Part shown: positions 9,090 to 17,922 of the stretch, piece by piece
Position numbering within the stretch: position 1 is the first letter of the stretch
Layout: every line of letters starts with the position of its first letter
NCBI GenBank assembly: GCA_024343425.1
Contig: BRLC01000016.1
Coordinates: 62,001-126,000, forward strand
Length of the DNA: 64,000 bases
Direction of reading: 5' to 3'
Source: Rhizobiaceae bacterium MnEN-MB40S
GTDB lineage: Bacteria; Pseudomonadota; Alphaproteobacteria; Rhizobiales; Rhizobiaceae
Position numbers and translations under genes: made by a program
The notes under the pieces: model-generated
Database searches by the model: none
Told to the model about the DNA's origin: nothing
What the model saw: the letters and a program-made list of their open reading frames with translations, nothing else

Positions 9090-9488
9090 GCACGTGCCTG
9101 TGGGTGTCCGCCGACCCTCGAATTGGTGAGGTCATCGGTAAGGTACCTGGAACTAACCCCTCCAGTCGTTCTGTCGGCCAACCTTCAGAGCGAGGACATC
9201 TTGAAGCAACGACGGTGCGGGCCTTTATGGTGTCTGCCGGCCTTCCAAACGCCGGGGTTACTGCTAGAGGCACACCTTCATTGCCGGAAGTGCGGTTGGG
9301 ACTCCCATCCAATCCAAGGCAGACAAAGCCAGACGTATCGCTCATTGGGGGCGGTCGTCCCTCGTCGTGTCGCATATGCGTCGCATGCCCGGTTCTCCAA
9401 CGCCTGGCGGGCGGCAAGTATGAGATACCCTTTGTCTACCGGATTTGTCCGGTAAAGGAGCGCAGGGCGCTCCGATTGGGAGAGTGTA
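9090..9488 (+). ncRNA. probable structured 5' leader of odc (speF-type leader candidate)
   Basis: The 530 bases between the amidase start (8958) and the decarboxylase start (9489) contain no convincing gene; two overlapping reading frames of 150-173 codons have no recognisable family. The stretch instead shows paired segments: TGTCTGCC (9231-9238) with GGCAGACA (9318-9325), and two perfect hairpins at 9437-9454 and 9457-9473 just before the ribosome binding site. Alphaproteobacterial ornithine decarboxylase genes are known to have a long leader RNA, the speF motif (Rfam RF00518). The position before odc and the length fit that motif. I did not align it, so the 5' boundary and family membership are inferences. 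Confidence 0.55.
9437..9473 (+). promoter_or_regulatory. tandem hairpins before the odc ribosome binding site
   Basis: Two perfect stem-loops stand side by side: TACCGGA-TTTG-TCCGGTA (9437-9454) and GGAGCGC-AGG-GCGCTCC (9457-9473). The second ends five bases before the likely ribosome binding site GGGAGAG (9479-9484), and the ATG is at 9489. There is no run of T after either stem, so they look like structural parts of a leader rather than a terminator. Confidence 0.7.
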
Positions 9489-10622
9489 ATGACCACTGAT
9501 CGAATTCGCGATTTTCTCAACACCCGACGACCCGACGGCCCCTGCCTCGTCGTCGATCTCGACATTGTGCGCGACAATTACAGCGCCTTTTCGCGGGCGC
9601 TGCCGAACAGCGCCATCTATTACGCCGTCAAGGCGAACCCGGCGCCGGAAATCCTGCGGATGCTGGCCTCGGTCGGCTCCAATTTCGACGCCGCTTCGGT
9701 TGTCGAGATCGAACTGGCTCTCGAAGCCGGCGCGACGCCCGACCGCATCTCCTACGGCAACACGATCAAGAAGGAGCGCGATATCGCGCGCGCCCATGAT
9801 CTCGGCGTGTCGATGTTCGCAGTCGACTCCTGCGAGGAAGTCGAGAAAGTCGCCCGCGCAGCGCCTGGCGCACGGGTCTTCTGCCGCGTGCTGACCGACG
9901 GCGAAGGCGCCGAATGGCCGCTGTCGCGCAAATTCGGCTGCGTTCCGGACATGGCGTCGAAGGTCCTCGGCTATGCGAACGACCTTGGCCTCGAAGCCTA
10001 TGGCGTTTCCTTCCATGTCGGCTCCCAGCAGACCAACCTCGACGCCTGGGACCGTGCGCTCGCCGATGCGCGCCGCGTCTTCGACGCGCTGCTGAAGCAG
10101 GGCATCCAGCTGCAGATGGTCAACATGGGCGGCGGTTTCCCGACCCGTTACCTGAAGGACGTTCCGACCGCCCAGGCCTATGGCCAGGCGATCTTCGAAG
10201 CGCTGAGCCGCAATTTCGGCAACCGCATTCCGAAGACCATCATCGAGCCGGGCCGCGGCATGGTCGGCAACGCAGGCGTCATCAAGGCGGAAGTTGTTCT
10301 GGTGTCGAAGAAGGCCGACAACGACAATCTGCGCTGGGTCTATCTCGACATCGGCAAGTTCGGCGGTCTCGCCGAAACCATGGACGAGGCGATCCGCTAC
10401 CAGATCCGTACGCCGCGCGACAGCGACGCCGTCGAGCCCTGCGTGCTCGCCGGCCCGACCTGCGACAGCGCCGACGTCATGTACGAAAAAGCGCCATACC
10501 CGCTGCCGGTCTCGCTGACCATCGGCGACGAAGTGCTGATCGAAGGCACCGGCGCATACACGTCGACCTACTCGTCGGTCGCCTTCAACGGTTTCGAACC
10601 GTTGCGGTCCTACGTGATCTGA
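9489..10622 (+). CDS. odc: type III PLP-dependent ornithine (or lysine/ornithine) decarboxylase
   Basis: The 377-residue protein is an alanine-racemase-fold decarboxylase of the eukaryotic ODC type found in alphaproteobacteria. PLP lysine K48 lies in YYAVKANP, the phosphate-binding region includes HVGSQ (176-180) and EPGRG (253-257), and the catalytic cysteine contributed from the partner subunit is C325 in GPTCDSADV. It makes putrescine (or cadaverine) from ornithine (or lysine), the first step of polyamine synthesis in these bacteria. It is a single-gene unit with a long structured leader upstream and a hairpin after the stop. Polyamine control through the leader is likely by analogy with speF leaders. 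Confidence 0.93.
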   Translation: MTTDRIRDFLNTRRPDGPCLVVDLDIVRDNYSAFSRALPNSAIYYAVKANPAPEILRMLASVGSNFDAASVVEIELALEAGATPDRISYGNTIKKERDIARAHDLGVSMFAVDSCEEVEKVARAAPGARVFCRVLTDGEGAEWPLSRKFGCVPDMASKVLGYANDLGLEAYGVSFHVGSQQTNLDAWDRALADARRVFDALLKQGIQLQMVNMGGGFPTRYLKDVPTAQAYGQAIFEALSRNFGNRIPKTIIEPGRGMVGNAGVIKAEVVLVSKKADNDNLRWVYLDIGKFGGLAETMDEAIRYQIRTPRDSDAVEPCVLAGPTCDSADVMYEKAPYPLPVSLTIGDEVLIEGTGAYTSTYSSVAFNGFEPLRSYVI

Positions 10623-10631
10623 ACAGGGCCC

Positions 10632-10652
10632 GACCGCCGGTCTCAGGCGGTC
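10632..10652. terminator. hairpin between convergent odc and WD40 genes
   Basis: GACCGCC (10632-10638) and GGCGGTC (10646-10652) form a perfect 7-bp stem around a 7-base loop. The stem lies between the ends of two convergent genes and covers the stop codon of the WD40 gene. There is no clear T run, so termination on either strand is inferred from position. Confidence 0.5.
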
Positions 10653-11617
10653 AGGTCAATGACGCCGCACTCTCCGGCTTCCGAGCCGAACGCCAGTTGA
10701 ACGCCCCGGCTGTTCCACGCCATGGAACTGATCGGGGCGTTTCCGCCTCTGCGCATCACCGCTTCCTTCTGATCGCCGAAACGGACCGCGAGCACCATCC
10801 CGTCCGAATAGCCGATCGCCACCACCTCGTCCGACGGGTGGCAGGCGACGCAGGTCACCATCTGGTCGCCGCGCGTGCCGAGTTCCAGCGGCGCCTTGCC
10901 CATCGGGCCGTCCTTGCCGGTAAAGGGCCAGACGATTGCGGCCGGCGCTCCGGACGTCGCCAGCCATTTTCCCTTCGCGCTCCAGCTCAGCGACTTGACC
11001 TTGGCCGGATAGCCGCTCATGCGCATGTCCTTGTTGTCTTTGAGCCGCCAGCCATGAAGGGCGTTTTCCTGCATGGTTGACACCACGTAGGCGCCGTCCG
11101 GCGAAAAGACGACGCCGGTGTGCGCGCCGGTCCATTGGAGGTTGACCGCAGGCGCCTGGGTTCCGATCCAGTGCAGCGACACGCCGTTGTAGCGCGCGAC
11201 GGCGAGCCGCATGCCCTTGGGGGCGAAGGCCAGTCCCTCGACCGTGCGCTGTTCCGCGAACTCGTGCGTTTTCCCGCCTTCAACAGCGACATGGGACGAC
11301 CGGCCGGCGCCGTAGGCGACGCTCCCGCGCCGTCCGGCGGCAACGCAATTGATCCACTTGTTGGGCAGCGCGGCGATTTCTCGTGTCTCGCCGCGGCTGT
11401 CTATGCTCCCGACCTTTCCGTCTTCGCCGCCGATGAGCAGCCGCCCGGAAAACGAATCGGCGCTGGCCGAGACCGCGCCGTCGCAGAGTTCGGCGTGACG
11501 ATGACCGTGGTCGAGCCAGTGGACGGTTCCGTCAACCAGAGCAAAGAACGGAACATCGCCGAGAAAGGCGGCGGCAAGACAATGAGCATCAAGGTCCAGG
11601 GGCGCGACTGTAGGCAT
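10643..11617 (-). CDS. WD40 repeat protein of a COG0523 operon
   Basis: The protein of 324 residues is built of WD40-type blade repeats, seen as recurring units such as VKSLSWSAKGKWLATSG, VTCVACHPSDEVVAIGYSDG and ISSMAWNSRGVQLAFGSEAG. It has no signal peptide and is probably a cytoplasmic seven-blade propeller acting as a protein scaffold. I chose the ATG at 11617; a TTG at 11650 would overlap the upstream gene by 20 bases and adds 11 residues. The gene follows the COG0523 GTPase by 13 bases, so it is the last gene of that operon. WD40 genes next to COG0523 genes recur in alphaproteobacteria, but their role there is not established to my knowledge. Confidence 0.85.
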   Translation of the reverse strand: MPTVAPLDLDAHCLAAAFLGDVPFFALVDGTVHWLDHGHRHAELCDGAVSASADSFSGRLLIGGEDGKVGSIDSRGETREIAALPNKWINCVAAGRRGSVAYGAGRSSHVAVEGGKTHEFAEQRTVEGLAFAPKGMRLAVARYNGVSLHWIGTQAPAVNLQWTGAHTGVVFSPDGAYVVSTMQENALHGWRLKDNKDMRMSGYPAKVKSLSWSAKGKWLATSGAPAAIVWPFTGKDGPMGKAPLELGTRGDQMVTCVACHPSDEVVAIGYSDGMVLAVRFGDQKEAVMRRGGNAPISSMAWNSRGVQLAFGSEAGECGVIDLTA

Positions 11618-11630
11618 TCGCGAGAGAGGC

Positions 11631-12692
11631 TCAGGCCTGACAGGCTGCAAAGGTGCGGCGATATTTCTCGGCGTCGAGATCGCGGCCGATGAAAACCATC
11701 CGGCTCTCGCGGTTTTCGTCAGGCTTCCAGGCGCGCTCGTGATCGCCTTCGATCAGCATGTGGATCCCCTGGACGACATAGCGCTCGTCGTCGTCGTTGA
11801 AGGCGATGATGCCCTTGAGCCGCAGAATGGATGGACCATCATTCTGGGTGATCGACTGGATCCAGGGGAAAAACAGGTCTGGCCTGAGCGGGCCGGCTTT
11901 CAGCGATATCGACTGGATACTGGTGTCGTGGATATCCGACGGGTGATCATGGTGATGATGGTCGCGCCCATGGTGATGATCGTGATGATGGTGGTGATCG
12001 TCATCGCAATCCGGTCCGCAGACATGCTCGGGATCGTCGTGATCGAGGAAGTGCGGATCGTTCTGAAGCGCCTTCTGCAGGTCGAAAGCGTTGCGGTCGA
12101 GGATCTTTTCGAGGTCGATCGCGGCGCGCTCCGTCCGGTATATGCGCGCCGACGGATTGATCGAGCGGATCGTCTGTTCGATGCGCTCGAGTTCGTCAGC
12201 GTCGACGAGGTCGGTCTTGTTGAGCAGAACCACATCGGCGAAGGCGAGTTGGTCTTCGGCTTCGCGGCTGTCCTTCAGACGCAACGGCAGGTGCTTGGCG
12301 TCGACGAGCGCGACGACGGCGTCCAGCCGCGTTTTCGACCGCACATCGTCATCCATGAAGAATGTCTGGGCGACAGGCGCCGGATCGGCGAGACCTGTTG
12401 TTTCCACGACGATGGCGTCGAAGCGGCCCGGGCGGCGCATCAGGCCCTCGACCACGCGGATCAGGTCGCCGCGCACGGTGCAGCAGATGCAGCCATTGTT
12501 CATGTCGTAGATCTCTTCGTCGGATTCGACGATCAGATCGTTGTCGATTCCGATTTCGCCGAACTCGTTGACGATCACCGCATAGCGTTTGCCATGGTTT
12601 TCCGTCAGGATCCGGTTGAGAAGGGTGGTTTTGCCCGAGCCGAGATAGCCGGTCAGGACTGTCACAGGAATGGGGCTTGCGGCTTCGCTCAT
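11631..12692 (-). CDS. COG0523 (CobW/ZNG1-like) metallochaperone GTPase
   Basis: The 353-residue G3E-family GTPase has Walker [10 protein letters not shown] (15-23), the metal-binding CICC motif (68-71), ETTGLADP (97-104) and the guanine motif NKTD (158-161). A region at about 218-255 is extremely rich in His and Asp, with an added CGPDC pair, so it can bind several metal ions. The C-terminal CobW_C domain follows. Proteins of this type deliver zinc, or in some cases cobalt, to client enzymes. The ATG at 12692 was chosen because it has a GGAG site and starts the conserved N-terminus. The creatininase-family gene upstream is a possible client, since that family needs zinc; this is an inference. 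Confidence 0.92.
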   Translation of the reverse strand: MSEAASPIPVTVLTGYLGSGKTTLLNRILTENHGKRYAVIVNEFGEIGIDNDLIVESDEEIYDMNNGCICCTVRGDLIRVVEGLMRRPGRFDAIVVETTGLADPAPVAQTFFMDDDVRSKTRLDAVVALVDAKHLPLRLKDSREAEDQLAFADVVLLNKTDLVDADELERIEQTIRSINPSARIYRTERAAIDLEKILDRNAFDLQKALQNDPHFLDHDDPEHVCGPDCDDDHHHHHDHHHGRDHHHHDHPSDIHDTSIQSISLKAGPLRPDLFFPWIQSITQNDGPSILRLKGIIAFNDDDERYVVQGIHMLIEGDHERAWKPDENRESRMVFIGRDLDAEKYRRTFAACQA

Positions 12693-12754
12693 GAAAAAGC
12701 TCCGGGAAGAATTCGAGACTTCATATAGGGCCATGGCGGCTCGCGCGCCAGTGG

Positions 12755-13546
12755 TCACGCGAGGCGTTCGAGATCGAATTCATGGACGTCGCGGAGCAGG
12801 TCTATGAAACCGTCGACGGAATGATCGATCAGTCTCTGTCCTTTTTCTGCGGTCGCCGCCAGGGCGTTGCCGGTCGCTCCCTTCGGATTGAGGTCGCGCA
12901 TTTTCCAGCCAAATGCATGTGGGCCGTAGGCGCGCAGACGCCGTGTCTCGCGTTCAAGCTCCGCCTGTAGTGAAGGAAAGTCGTCGGCGCGCTTCATGTC
13001 GACGAGATCGGGCCTGAGCGCCAGCATCACCGAGGTCTCGATTTCGCCGGCGTGGACGCCGAACGCCTTTTCGTCCGCCGTGATCGTGTCGGGCGGCAAT
13101 CCGAAGCGCGTCCAGCTTGTCGCCACAGCCAGCATTGCGAACCGGATTCGCGCCTCCGTTGCGACGATCGTCATCAATGGCGAGTTTCCACCATGGGCGT
13201 TGAGCATGACGAATTTGCGGACGCCCGCCGCATGAAGGTCTCCGGCAATGCCAAGCCAGCGGTGCACGGCTTCGTCGAAAGAGAGTGTCTTCGTATTGCC
13301 GAAGTCGACATGTTCAATCGAATAGCCGACCGGCTCCACCGGCAGAAAGGTCGCCGGAAGATCATCCGGAAGTACGGAAATGACGTGCTCGACAATGCCT
13401 TCGGCGATTATCGCATCGGTTTCCGGCGGCAGATGCGGGCCATGCTGCTCGAAGGCGCCGAGCGGCAATACGGCGATCCAGCCCGAACGGTCCGCGTCGT
13501 CCGGCGCTGTCGGGTTTTCCGCCCATCTTGGTTGCGGTGTTTCCAT
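12755..13546 (-). CDS. creatininase family metal-dependent amidohydrolase
   Basis: The protein has 263 residues and the metal-binding marks of the creatininase family: the [13 protein letters not shown] block at about 33-45, NAHGGN near residue 119 and HAGEIETS near 168. Family members hydrolyse creatinine, or formamide intermediates such as in mycofactocin and flavin pathways; none of those neighbours is present, so the substrate is unknown. The enzyme needs zinc or manganese, and the downstream genes encode a COG0523 metallochaperone (62 bases away) and a WD40 protein on the same strand. It diverges from a marR gene, with a 19-bp dyad in between that could control both directions. Confidence 0.88.
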   Translation of the reverse strand: METPQPRWAENPTAPDDADRSGWIAVLPLGAFEQHGPHLPPETDAIIAEGIVEHVISVLPDDLPATFLPVEPVGYSIEHVDFGNTKTLSFDEAVHRWLGIAGDLHAAGVRKFVMLNAHGGNSPLMTIVATEARIRFAMLAVATSWTRFGLPPDTITADEKAFGVHAGEIETSVMLALRPDLVDMKRADDFPSLQAELERETRRLRAYGPHAFGWKMRDLNPKGATGNALAATAEKGQRLIDHSVDGFIDLLRDVHEFDLERLA

Positions 13547-13622
13547 GAACCAAGCGGTTAATCGTGAAAGCGTTGCCGGTCAACGGTCTGGTCAGAAAGA
13601 GACTTCGCCGATTTTACCGCTT

Positions 13623-13641
13623 ATACACTTTATAAGTGTAT
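13623..13641. promoter_or_regulatory. perfect 19-bp dyad, probable MarR operator
   Basis: ATACACTT (13623-13630) and AAGTGTAT (13634-13641) form a perfect inverted repeat with a 3-base centre. It lies in the 170-base space between the divergent creatininase and marR genes. The size and AT-rich half-sites fit MarR-type operators. Autoregulation of marR, perhaps with control of the creatininase operon, is an inference. Confidence 0.65.
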
Positions 13642-13716
13642 TTTGATTTCAGCACAGTCAACGCGTATAGTGGGCGGTCCGTAAGCATTCCTTCGCAACC
13701 GTAGAGGGGACCCGAA

Positions 13717-14193
13717 ATGGCCAAAAAAAGCAAATCCAACGGAGACCGGAAGAAAAACGCGGACGGGGAGGTCGATCTTTTTGCACAACTTGCGGCGACC
13801 GCGCGCAGCTCCAGAACGCTATTGTCCCGGCATCTGCTGGACGTGGGGCTCTATGCGGGCCAGGATTCGGTCATCCTGTTTCTGGACGCCAATGACGGTC
13901 AGCCGCTGTCGGCGATCGCCGCCGAGCTTGGCGTGCGCGCGCCGACAATGACCAAAACGATAAGCCGGCTTGCCGCCCAAGGCTTTGTGGAAAAGCGCGA
14001 GTCCGAGACAGACGGCCGACAGTCCAGGGTGTTTCTGACAACAGAGGGCCAGGAAGCCGTCAAGGCGGTCAGGAAGGCGGTGAAACGCTCGCAGAAATTC
14101 GCCACCGAAGGTCTTGCCGCCAAGGACGTAAAGACCCTTGGCAAGCTTCTGAAAAAGATCGACCAGAATCTGATCGCGGCAAACGGCAAATAG
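13717..14193 (+). CDS. MarR family transcriptional regulator
   Basis: This 158-residue protein is a winged helix-turn-helix regulator. The recognition part reads LSAIAAELGVRAPTMTKTIS and the wing RQSRVFLTTEGQE, with dimerisation helices at both ends. A lysine-rich, probably disordered N-terminus of about 18 residues precedes the fold. MarR proteins usually repress nearby operons and release DNA on binding aromatic or oxidised ligands. It is divergent from the creatininase-COG0523-WD40 operon, and a perfect 19-bp dyad lies about 75 bases before its start. The ligand is unknown. Confidence 0.9.
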   Translation: MAKKSKSNGDRKKNADGEVDLFAQLAATARSSRTLLSRHLLDVGLYAGQDSVILFLDANDGQPLSAIAAELGVRAPTMTKTISRLAAQGFVEKRESETDGRQSRVFLTTEGQEAVKAVRKAVKRSQKFATEGLAAKDVKTLGKLLKKIDQNLIAANGK

Positions 14194-14250
14194 CCCGCGA
14201 CAGTTTCAGAGACGCCCCCGCGACAGCTATCCTGGTTCAACATTGCTCCG

Positions 14251-14292
14251 GCGCTCTTTAAAACTTTTTAATTTCACTTTAAAAGCGAGCGC
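14251..14292. promoter_or_regulatory. AT-rich repeat region before lacI-type gene
   Basis: GCGCTC plus TTTAAA (14251-14262) is mirrored by TTTAAA and GAGCGC (14278-14283 and 14287-14292), with three extra bases in the right arm. The same stretch has two direct copies of CTTTAAAA at 14256 and 14277, 21 bp apart, which is two turns of the helix. It lies just before the regulator gene and may be its own operator. Confidence 0.45.
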
Positions 14293-14339
14293 GCAGGTGA
14301 CCGGCGCGCTGGCCGGTCCTATTGGAGAGGGTTTGTTTA

Positions 14340-15356
14340 TTGGTCCAGAAGGTCAAGCTTTCCACGATCGCCGACTCGCTGGGACTGTCCACCGCCACGG
14401 TGTCGCTGGCGCTGCGCGACAGTCCTCTGGTCGCCGATGCGACACGGGAGCGGATCAAGGAACAGGCGCGCGCGCTCGGCTATATCTACAATCGTCGCGC
14501 CGCCAGCCTGCGGACATCGCGATCCGGCATCATCGGGGTGGTGGTGCATGACATCATGAACCCTTTCTATGCGGAAATTCTCCGGGCCATCGAAAGCGAG
14601 CTCGACCGGAACCGGCAAACCTTCATCCTTTCGAACCACTATGATTCGGTGGAGAAGCAGCGCAATTTCATCGAAACCCTGCTGCAGCTCGGCGGCGACG
14701 GGGTGATCATGTCGCCGGCTATCGGAACGCCGAAAGACGATATTCTGCTGGCGGAAGACAATAACATGCCGGCCATTCTCATCGCCCGCACGGTCGACGA
14801 TCTGGATGTCCCGATTTTCCGCGGCGACGACGCCTACGGCATTGCTTTGGCGACCAACCATCTGATCGGACTGGGTCATCGCGTCATTGCGATGGTGGGC
14901 GGCACCGACCAGACCTCGACCGGCCGTCACCGCTATGAAGGCTATGTGGCGGCGCTCGAAAAGGCCAACATAAAGGTCGATTCCAACCTGCGCATTCCCG
15001 GCCCGCGCACCAAGCAGGCGGGTTTTGAGGCGGCGGTCAATTTTCTGTCACTTCCGCAAAAGCCGACGGCCGCCGTATGCTGGAACGATCTGGTGGCGAT
15101 CGGGCTCATGAACGGCATCGCCAGAGCCGGTCTTGTCCCTGGCAAGGACGTGTCCGTCACCGGCTACGACGATCTGGAAGAAGCCGCGATCGCAACGCCG
15201 TCCCTGACGACCGTCTGGAACGGCCAGTCCGAAGTCGGCCGCATGGCGGCGCGCGCGCTGCTGGACAAGCTCAACGGTTCAAGCGAGGCGGACGGATTGC
15301 ATCTGATCCGGCCGGAAATGCGGATTCGCCAGTCGACGACGCCGCTCAAGCCGTGA
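14340..15356 (+). CDS. LacI family transcriptional regulator
   Basis: The protein of 338 residues has the LacI helix-turn-helix (LSTIADSLGLSTATVSLAL), the hinge helix region with RRAASLRTSRSG, and a periplasmic-binding-protein-like effector domain starting at GIIGVVVHDIMNPFY. The TTG start at 14340 follows GGAGAGGG by 8 bases; an in-frame TTG at 14322 overlaps that site and is less likely. LacI proteins of this kind sense sugars or related small molecules. No transporter or catabolic gene lies directly beside it on the same strand, so its target is unclear. Its end overlaps the end of the convergent glutamine-amidotransferase-like gene by 11 bases. Confidence 0.92.
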   Translation: MVQKVKLSTIADSLGLSTATVSLALRDSPLVADATRERIKEQARALGYIYNRRAASLRTSRSGIIGVVVHDIMNPFYAEILRAIESELDRNRQTFILSNHYDSVEKQRNFIETLLQLGGDGVIMSPAIGTPKDDILLAEDNNMPAILIARTVDDLDVPIFRGDDAYGIALATNHLIGLGHRVIAMVGGTDQTSTGRHRYEGYVAALEKANIKVDSNLRIPGPRTKQAGFEAAVNFLSLPQKPTAAVCWNDLVAIGLMNGIARAGLVPGKDVSVTGYDDLEEAAIATPSLTTVWNGQSEVGRMAARALLDKLNGSSEADGLHLIRPEMRIRQSTTPLKP

Positions 15357-16125
15357 GCGCTCGTTCTCTGCTCTTCGCATAAGCCCGCACGGCGTCTCCG
15401 AACGCCTTGAAGAGCTGCTGTGAGGTTGCGTCTGTGGTCGCCCAGTATTCCGGATGCCATTGCACGCCGACGGCAAAGCCCCGCGCATTGGTTACAGACA
15501 CCGCCTCGATGACCCCGTCGTCAGCGACCGCCGCGACGTCGAGTCCCGGCGCCAGATCTCCGATCGACTGTCGATGCAGGGAGTTCACGCTGGATTTCTC
15601 CGCGCCAAGAATAGTGGCGAGGCAACTGCCCGCTTCGATGTTTATCTGTTGGCGGATGGAAAAGCGGACATCCGGATTGTCGCTTTCGACGCGACGATGA
15701 TCCAGATTGCCTTCCTGTTCATGAATTTCGGTGGCGATCGTGCCTCCGAGCGCGACATTGAGCTCCTGGATGCCGCGGCAAATCGCAAAAAGCGGGACGC
15801 CGCGCTCGATCGCGCCGCGGATCAGCGGGATGCTGGTTGCATCGCGCGCCCTGTCGTAGGGTCCGTTCGCTCCGGTCGCCGGCTCGCCGTAGAGTTCGGG
15901 ATAGACATTGCTGCGCGCGCCGGTGACCAGTACGCCATCCACCCGGTCGAGCACGGATGCGATCGCTTCGGCGGCTTGCTCTTCAAGGCCGAAAGCAGGC
16001 ACGATCAGGGGCACGACGTCTGCAGCCTTCAGCGCAGCATCGACATATTGGCGGGGCGAGGCGTGCCAGTCATATCCGTCTGCATGCTTGACGTCGGCGG
16101 GAAGCGCCACGATTGGCTTGGTCAT
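15346..16125 (-). CDS. class I glutamine amidotransferase-like hydrolase (peptidase C26, PuuD type)
   Basis: The 259-residue protein has the catalytic triad of gamma-glutamyl hydrolases: nucleophile C116 in FAICRGIQELNV, with H224 and E226 in VQWHPEYWA. PuuD-type members split gamma-glutamyl-GABA or similar gamma-glutamyl amides. The ATG at 16125 was chosen because AGGAG lies 6 bases ahead; another ATG six bases upstream touches that site. It follows the galD-like gene by 62 bases on the same strand and so may be the last gene of the PDC/oxalomesaconate operon, where such an activity is not expected. A link with polyamine breakdown is possible, as odc lies 5 kb away, but not shown. Confidence 0.87.
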   Translation of the reverse strand: MTKPIVALPADVKHADGYDWHASPRQYVDAALKAADVVPLIVPAFGLEEQAAEAIASVLDRVDGVLVTGARSNVYPELYGEPATGANGPYDRARDATSIPLIRGAIERGVPLFAICRGIQELNVALGGTIATEIHEQEGNLDHRRVESDNPDVRFSIRQQINIEAGSCLATILGAEKSSVNSLHRQSIGDLAPGLDVAAVADDGVIEAVSVTNARGFAVGVQWHPEYWATTDATSQQLFKAFGDAVRAYAKSRERALTA

Positions 16126-16187
16126 CTGCATCTCCTGGCTGTGCGCCACTGCGTTTGCCGGCAGATGCACACAAGTGCGGCGACCGG

Positions 16188-17255
16188 TCAAGCCGGATAG
16201 ACAAGGCCTTCGAACAGTTTGCGCGCCGTACGCACAATGGCCGCCTTGCGAACCTTGACGCCGTCGATCTCCGGCTCGGTTTCCATCACCACGCTTGTCT
16301 CGCCAATCGGATGTTCGACTGAAATCGTTTTGCGATCGCCAGCCGGAATTATCGCCATTTTGTGAGCGGGCGATCCCGGCAACATGCAGGCCGTGGCGAC
16401 GCTGACAGCGCCGAGAACGCCGATCGACGCGTGGCAACGGTGCGGAATGAAGGTGCGGGTGCAAATGGCGCCGCCTTTCAATGGCGGGGCGACCAGGGTC
16501 ATCTTCGGCACCGACTTCTCCTTGACGTCGCCAAGGTTCATCATCGGTCCGGCTTTCAGACGCAGCGTTTCAAGCTTCGCCTTCATTTCCTCGTTGGTCT
16601 CAAGCTCTTCACGCATCTCGTAGCCGGTGATGGCAAGGTCCTTCGCGGCGATTACCACCACCGGCATGCCGTTGTCGATCAGCGTGGCCTCGACGCCCTC
16701 GATCATGTCGACGGCGTTGCCGGTCGGTAAGAGGGCGCCGCAGGTCGATCCGGCGGCTTCCGGAAAATCCTCAAGCACCGGCGACGCGGTTCCGGGAACG
16801 CCGTCGATGGAAGCCTGTCCGCGATAGCTGACCCTGCCGCCCGGCGTGTCGATCGTGACGATGGCCACCTGATCGGAGTTGACCATGTAAATTCGCGCCT
16901 CGGTCTTTTCGTCACCCGGTTCGACAAGACCCTTCTCGACGGCAAACGGCAGCACCGCGGAAAGGATGTTGCCGCAATTCTGGGCGTCGGTGACGATCGC
17001 CTGATCGACGAAGACCTGCAGGAACAAGTAGTCGATATCGGCGTCTTCGCGCTCCGACCGGCTTATCACGGCGACCTTGCTCGTCAGCGGGTCTGCGCCG
17101 CCGATGCCGTCGATCTGCCGCGGATCAGGGGACCCCATAATGGACAGAAGCAGCCGGTCGCGTTCCGCGATATCCGCCGGCAGATCCTGCTTCAGGAAAT
17201 AGGCGCCCTTGGACGTGCCGCCGCGCATCCAGACGCAAGGTATCCCGTCAGACAT
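16188..17255 (-). CDS. galD: 4-oxalomesaconate tautomerase (PrpF family)
   Basis: This 355-residue protein is a PrpF-type isomerase with the diaminopimelate-epimerase fold. It opens with [15 protein letters not shown], and contains DAQNCGNI and [13 protein letters not shown], which are typical of the GalD/LigU branch. The enzyme interconverts tautomers or double-bond isomers of 4-oxalomesaconate in the lower protocatechuate 4,5-cleavage and gallate pathways. The identification rests on the family pattern together with its neighbours: it overlaps the aldolase gene by 8 bases in the order ligI-galB-ligK-galD. Other PrpF proteins isomerise methylaconitate, but no methylcitrate genes are near. 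Confidence 0.87.
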   Translation of the reverse strand: MSDGIPCVWMRGGTSKGAYFLKQDLPADIAERDRLLLSIMGSPDPRQIDGIGGADPLTSKVAVISRSEREDADIDYLFLQVFVDQAIVTDAQNCGNILSAVLPFAVEKGLVEPGDEKTEARIYMVNSDQVAIVTIDTPGGRVSYRGQASIDGVPGTASPVLEDFPEAAGSTCGALLPTGNAVDMIEGVEATLIDNGMPVVVIAAKDLAITGYEMREELETNEEMKAKLETLRLKAGPMMNLGDVKEKSVPKMTLVAPPLKGGAICTRTFIPHRCHASIGVLGAVSVATACMLPGSPAHKMAIIPAGDRKTISVEHPIGETSVVMETEPEIDGVKVRKAAIVRTARKLFEGLVYPA

Positions 17256-17922
17256 ATTTCAGGCCTTTCGCCTTCAGTTTCTCGCGCATGCCGTAGACAT
17301 CGAGACCCAACTGGCCGGATTGAAGCTTCTGGCGCACCTCCGCTTCCTTGTCCTCACGCGCCTGCGATTTCAGAACAACGCCGGCCGCTTCCTCGCGCCG
17401 GACGACGACCACGCCGTCGTCATCGGCGACGATCACGTCGCCCGGATTGACGAGTTCGCCGGCGCAAACCACCGGCACGTTGACGCTGCCGAGCGTTTCC
17501 TTGACGGTGCCCTGCGCGGAAACCGCCTTCGACCAGACGGGAAAGCGCATTTCGGAGAGCGGCTTTATGTCTCTGCAACCGGCGTCGATCACCAGACCGC
17601 GCACGCCGCGCGCGGCAAGCGACGTCGCCAGCAGTTCGCCGAAATAGCCGGCGTCGGAGGGTGACGTCGGCGCAACGACGAGGATGTCGCCCTCCTGACA
17701 CTGTTCGACCGCCACATGGATCATCCAGTTGTCGGCGGGCGCCAGTGACACAGTCACCGCCGTTCCGGCGACGAGAGCGCCGGGATAGATCGGCCGCATG
17801 TAGGAGGCCAGAAGGCCTTTTCGCCCCTGCGCCTCGTGGACCGTCGCCACCCCATACTGGCCGAGCGCGTCGCGCGATGCGGCCTCGGTTCGTTCGATAT
17901 CCTGTACGACAACGGCGCTCAT
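17248..17922 (-). CDS. ligK: 4-carboxy-4-hydroxy-2-oxoadipate aldolase (RraA-like fold)
   Basis: The protein of 224 residues belongs to the class II HMG/CHA aldolase group with the RraA fold. Marks include [13 protein letters not shown] at the N-terminus, [21 protein letters not shown] in two blocks with the substrate arginine and the metal-binding aspartate (GCRD), and [14 protein letters not shown]. It splits 4-carboxy-4-hydroxy-2-oxoadipate to pyruvate and oxaloacetate, the last step of the pathway. The ATG at 17922 overlaps the stop of galB by one base (TGATG); a GTG just upstream is possible. Its end overlaps galD by 8 bases, so the operon is tightly coupled. Confidence 0.92.
   Translation of the reverse strand: MSAVVVQDIERTEAASRDALGQYGVATVHEAQGRKGLLASYMRPIYPGALVAGTAVTVSLAPADNWMIHVAVEQCQEGDILVVAPTSPSDAGYFGELLATSLAARGVRGLVIDAGCRDIKPLSEMRFPVWSKAVSAQGTVKETLGSVNVPVVCAGELVNPGDVIVADDDGVVVVRREEAAGVVLKSQAREDKEAEVRQKLQSGQLGLDVYGMREKLKAKGLKYV

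Noticed and set aside
8978-9499. Two overlapping reading frames of 150-173 codons before odc, one with a hydrophobic start ending in ARACGC
   Set aside because: No recognisable family, unusual residue mix, and the stretch has RNA-like pairing before a gene type known to have a long leader.
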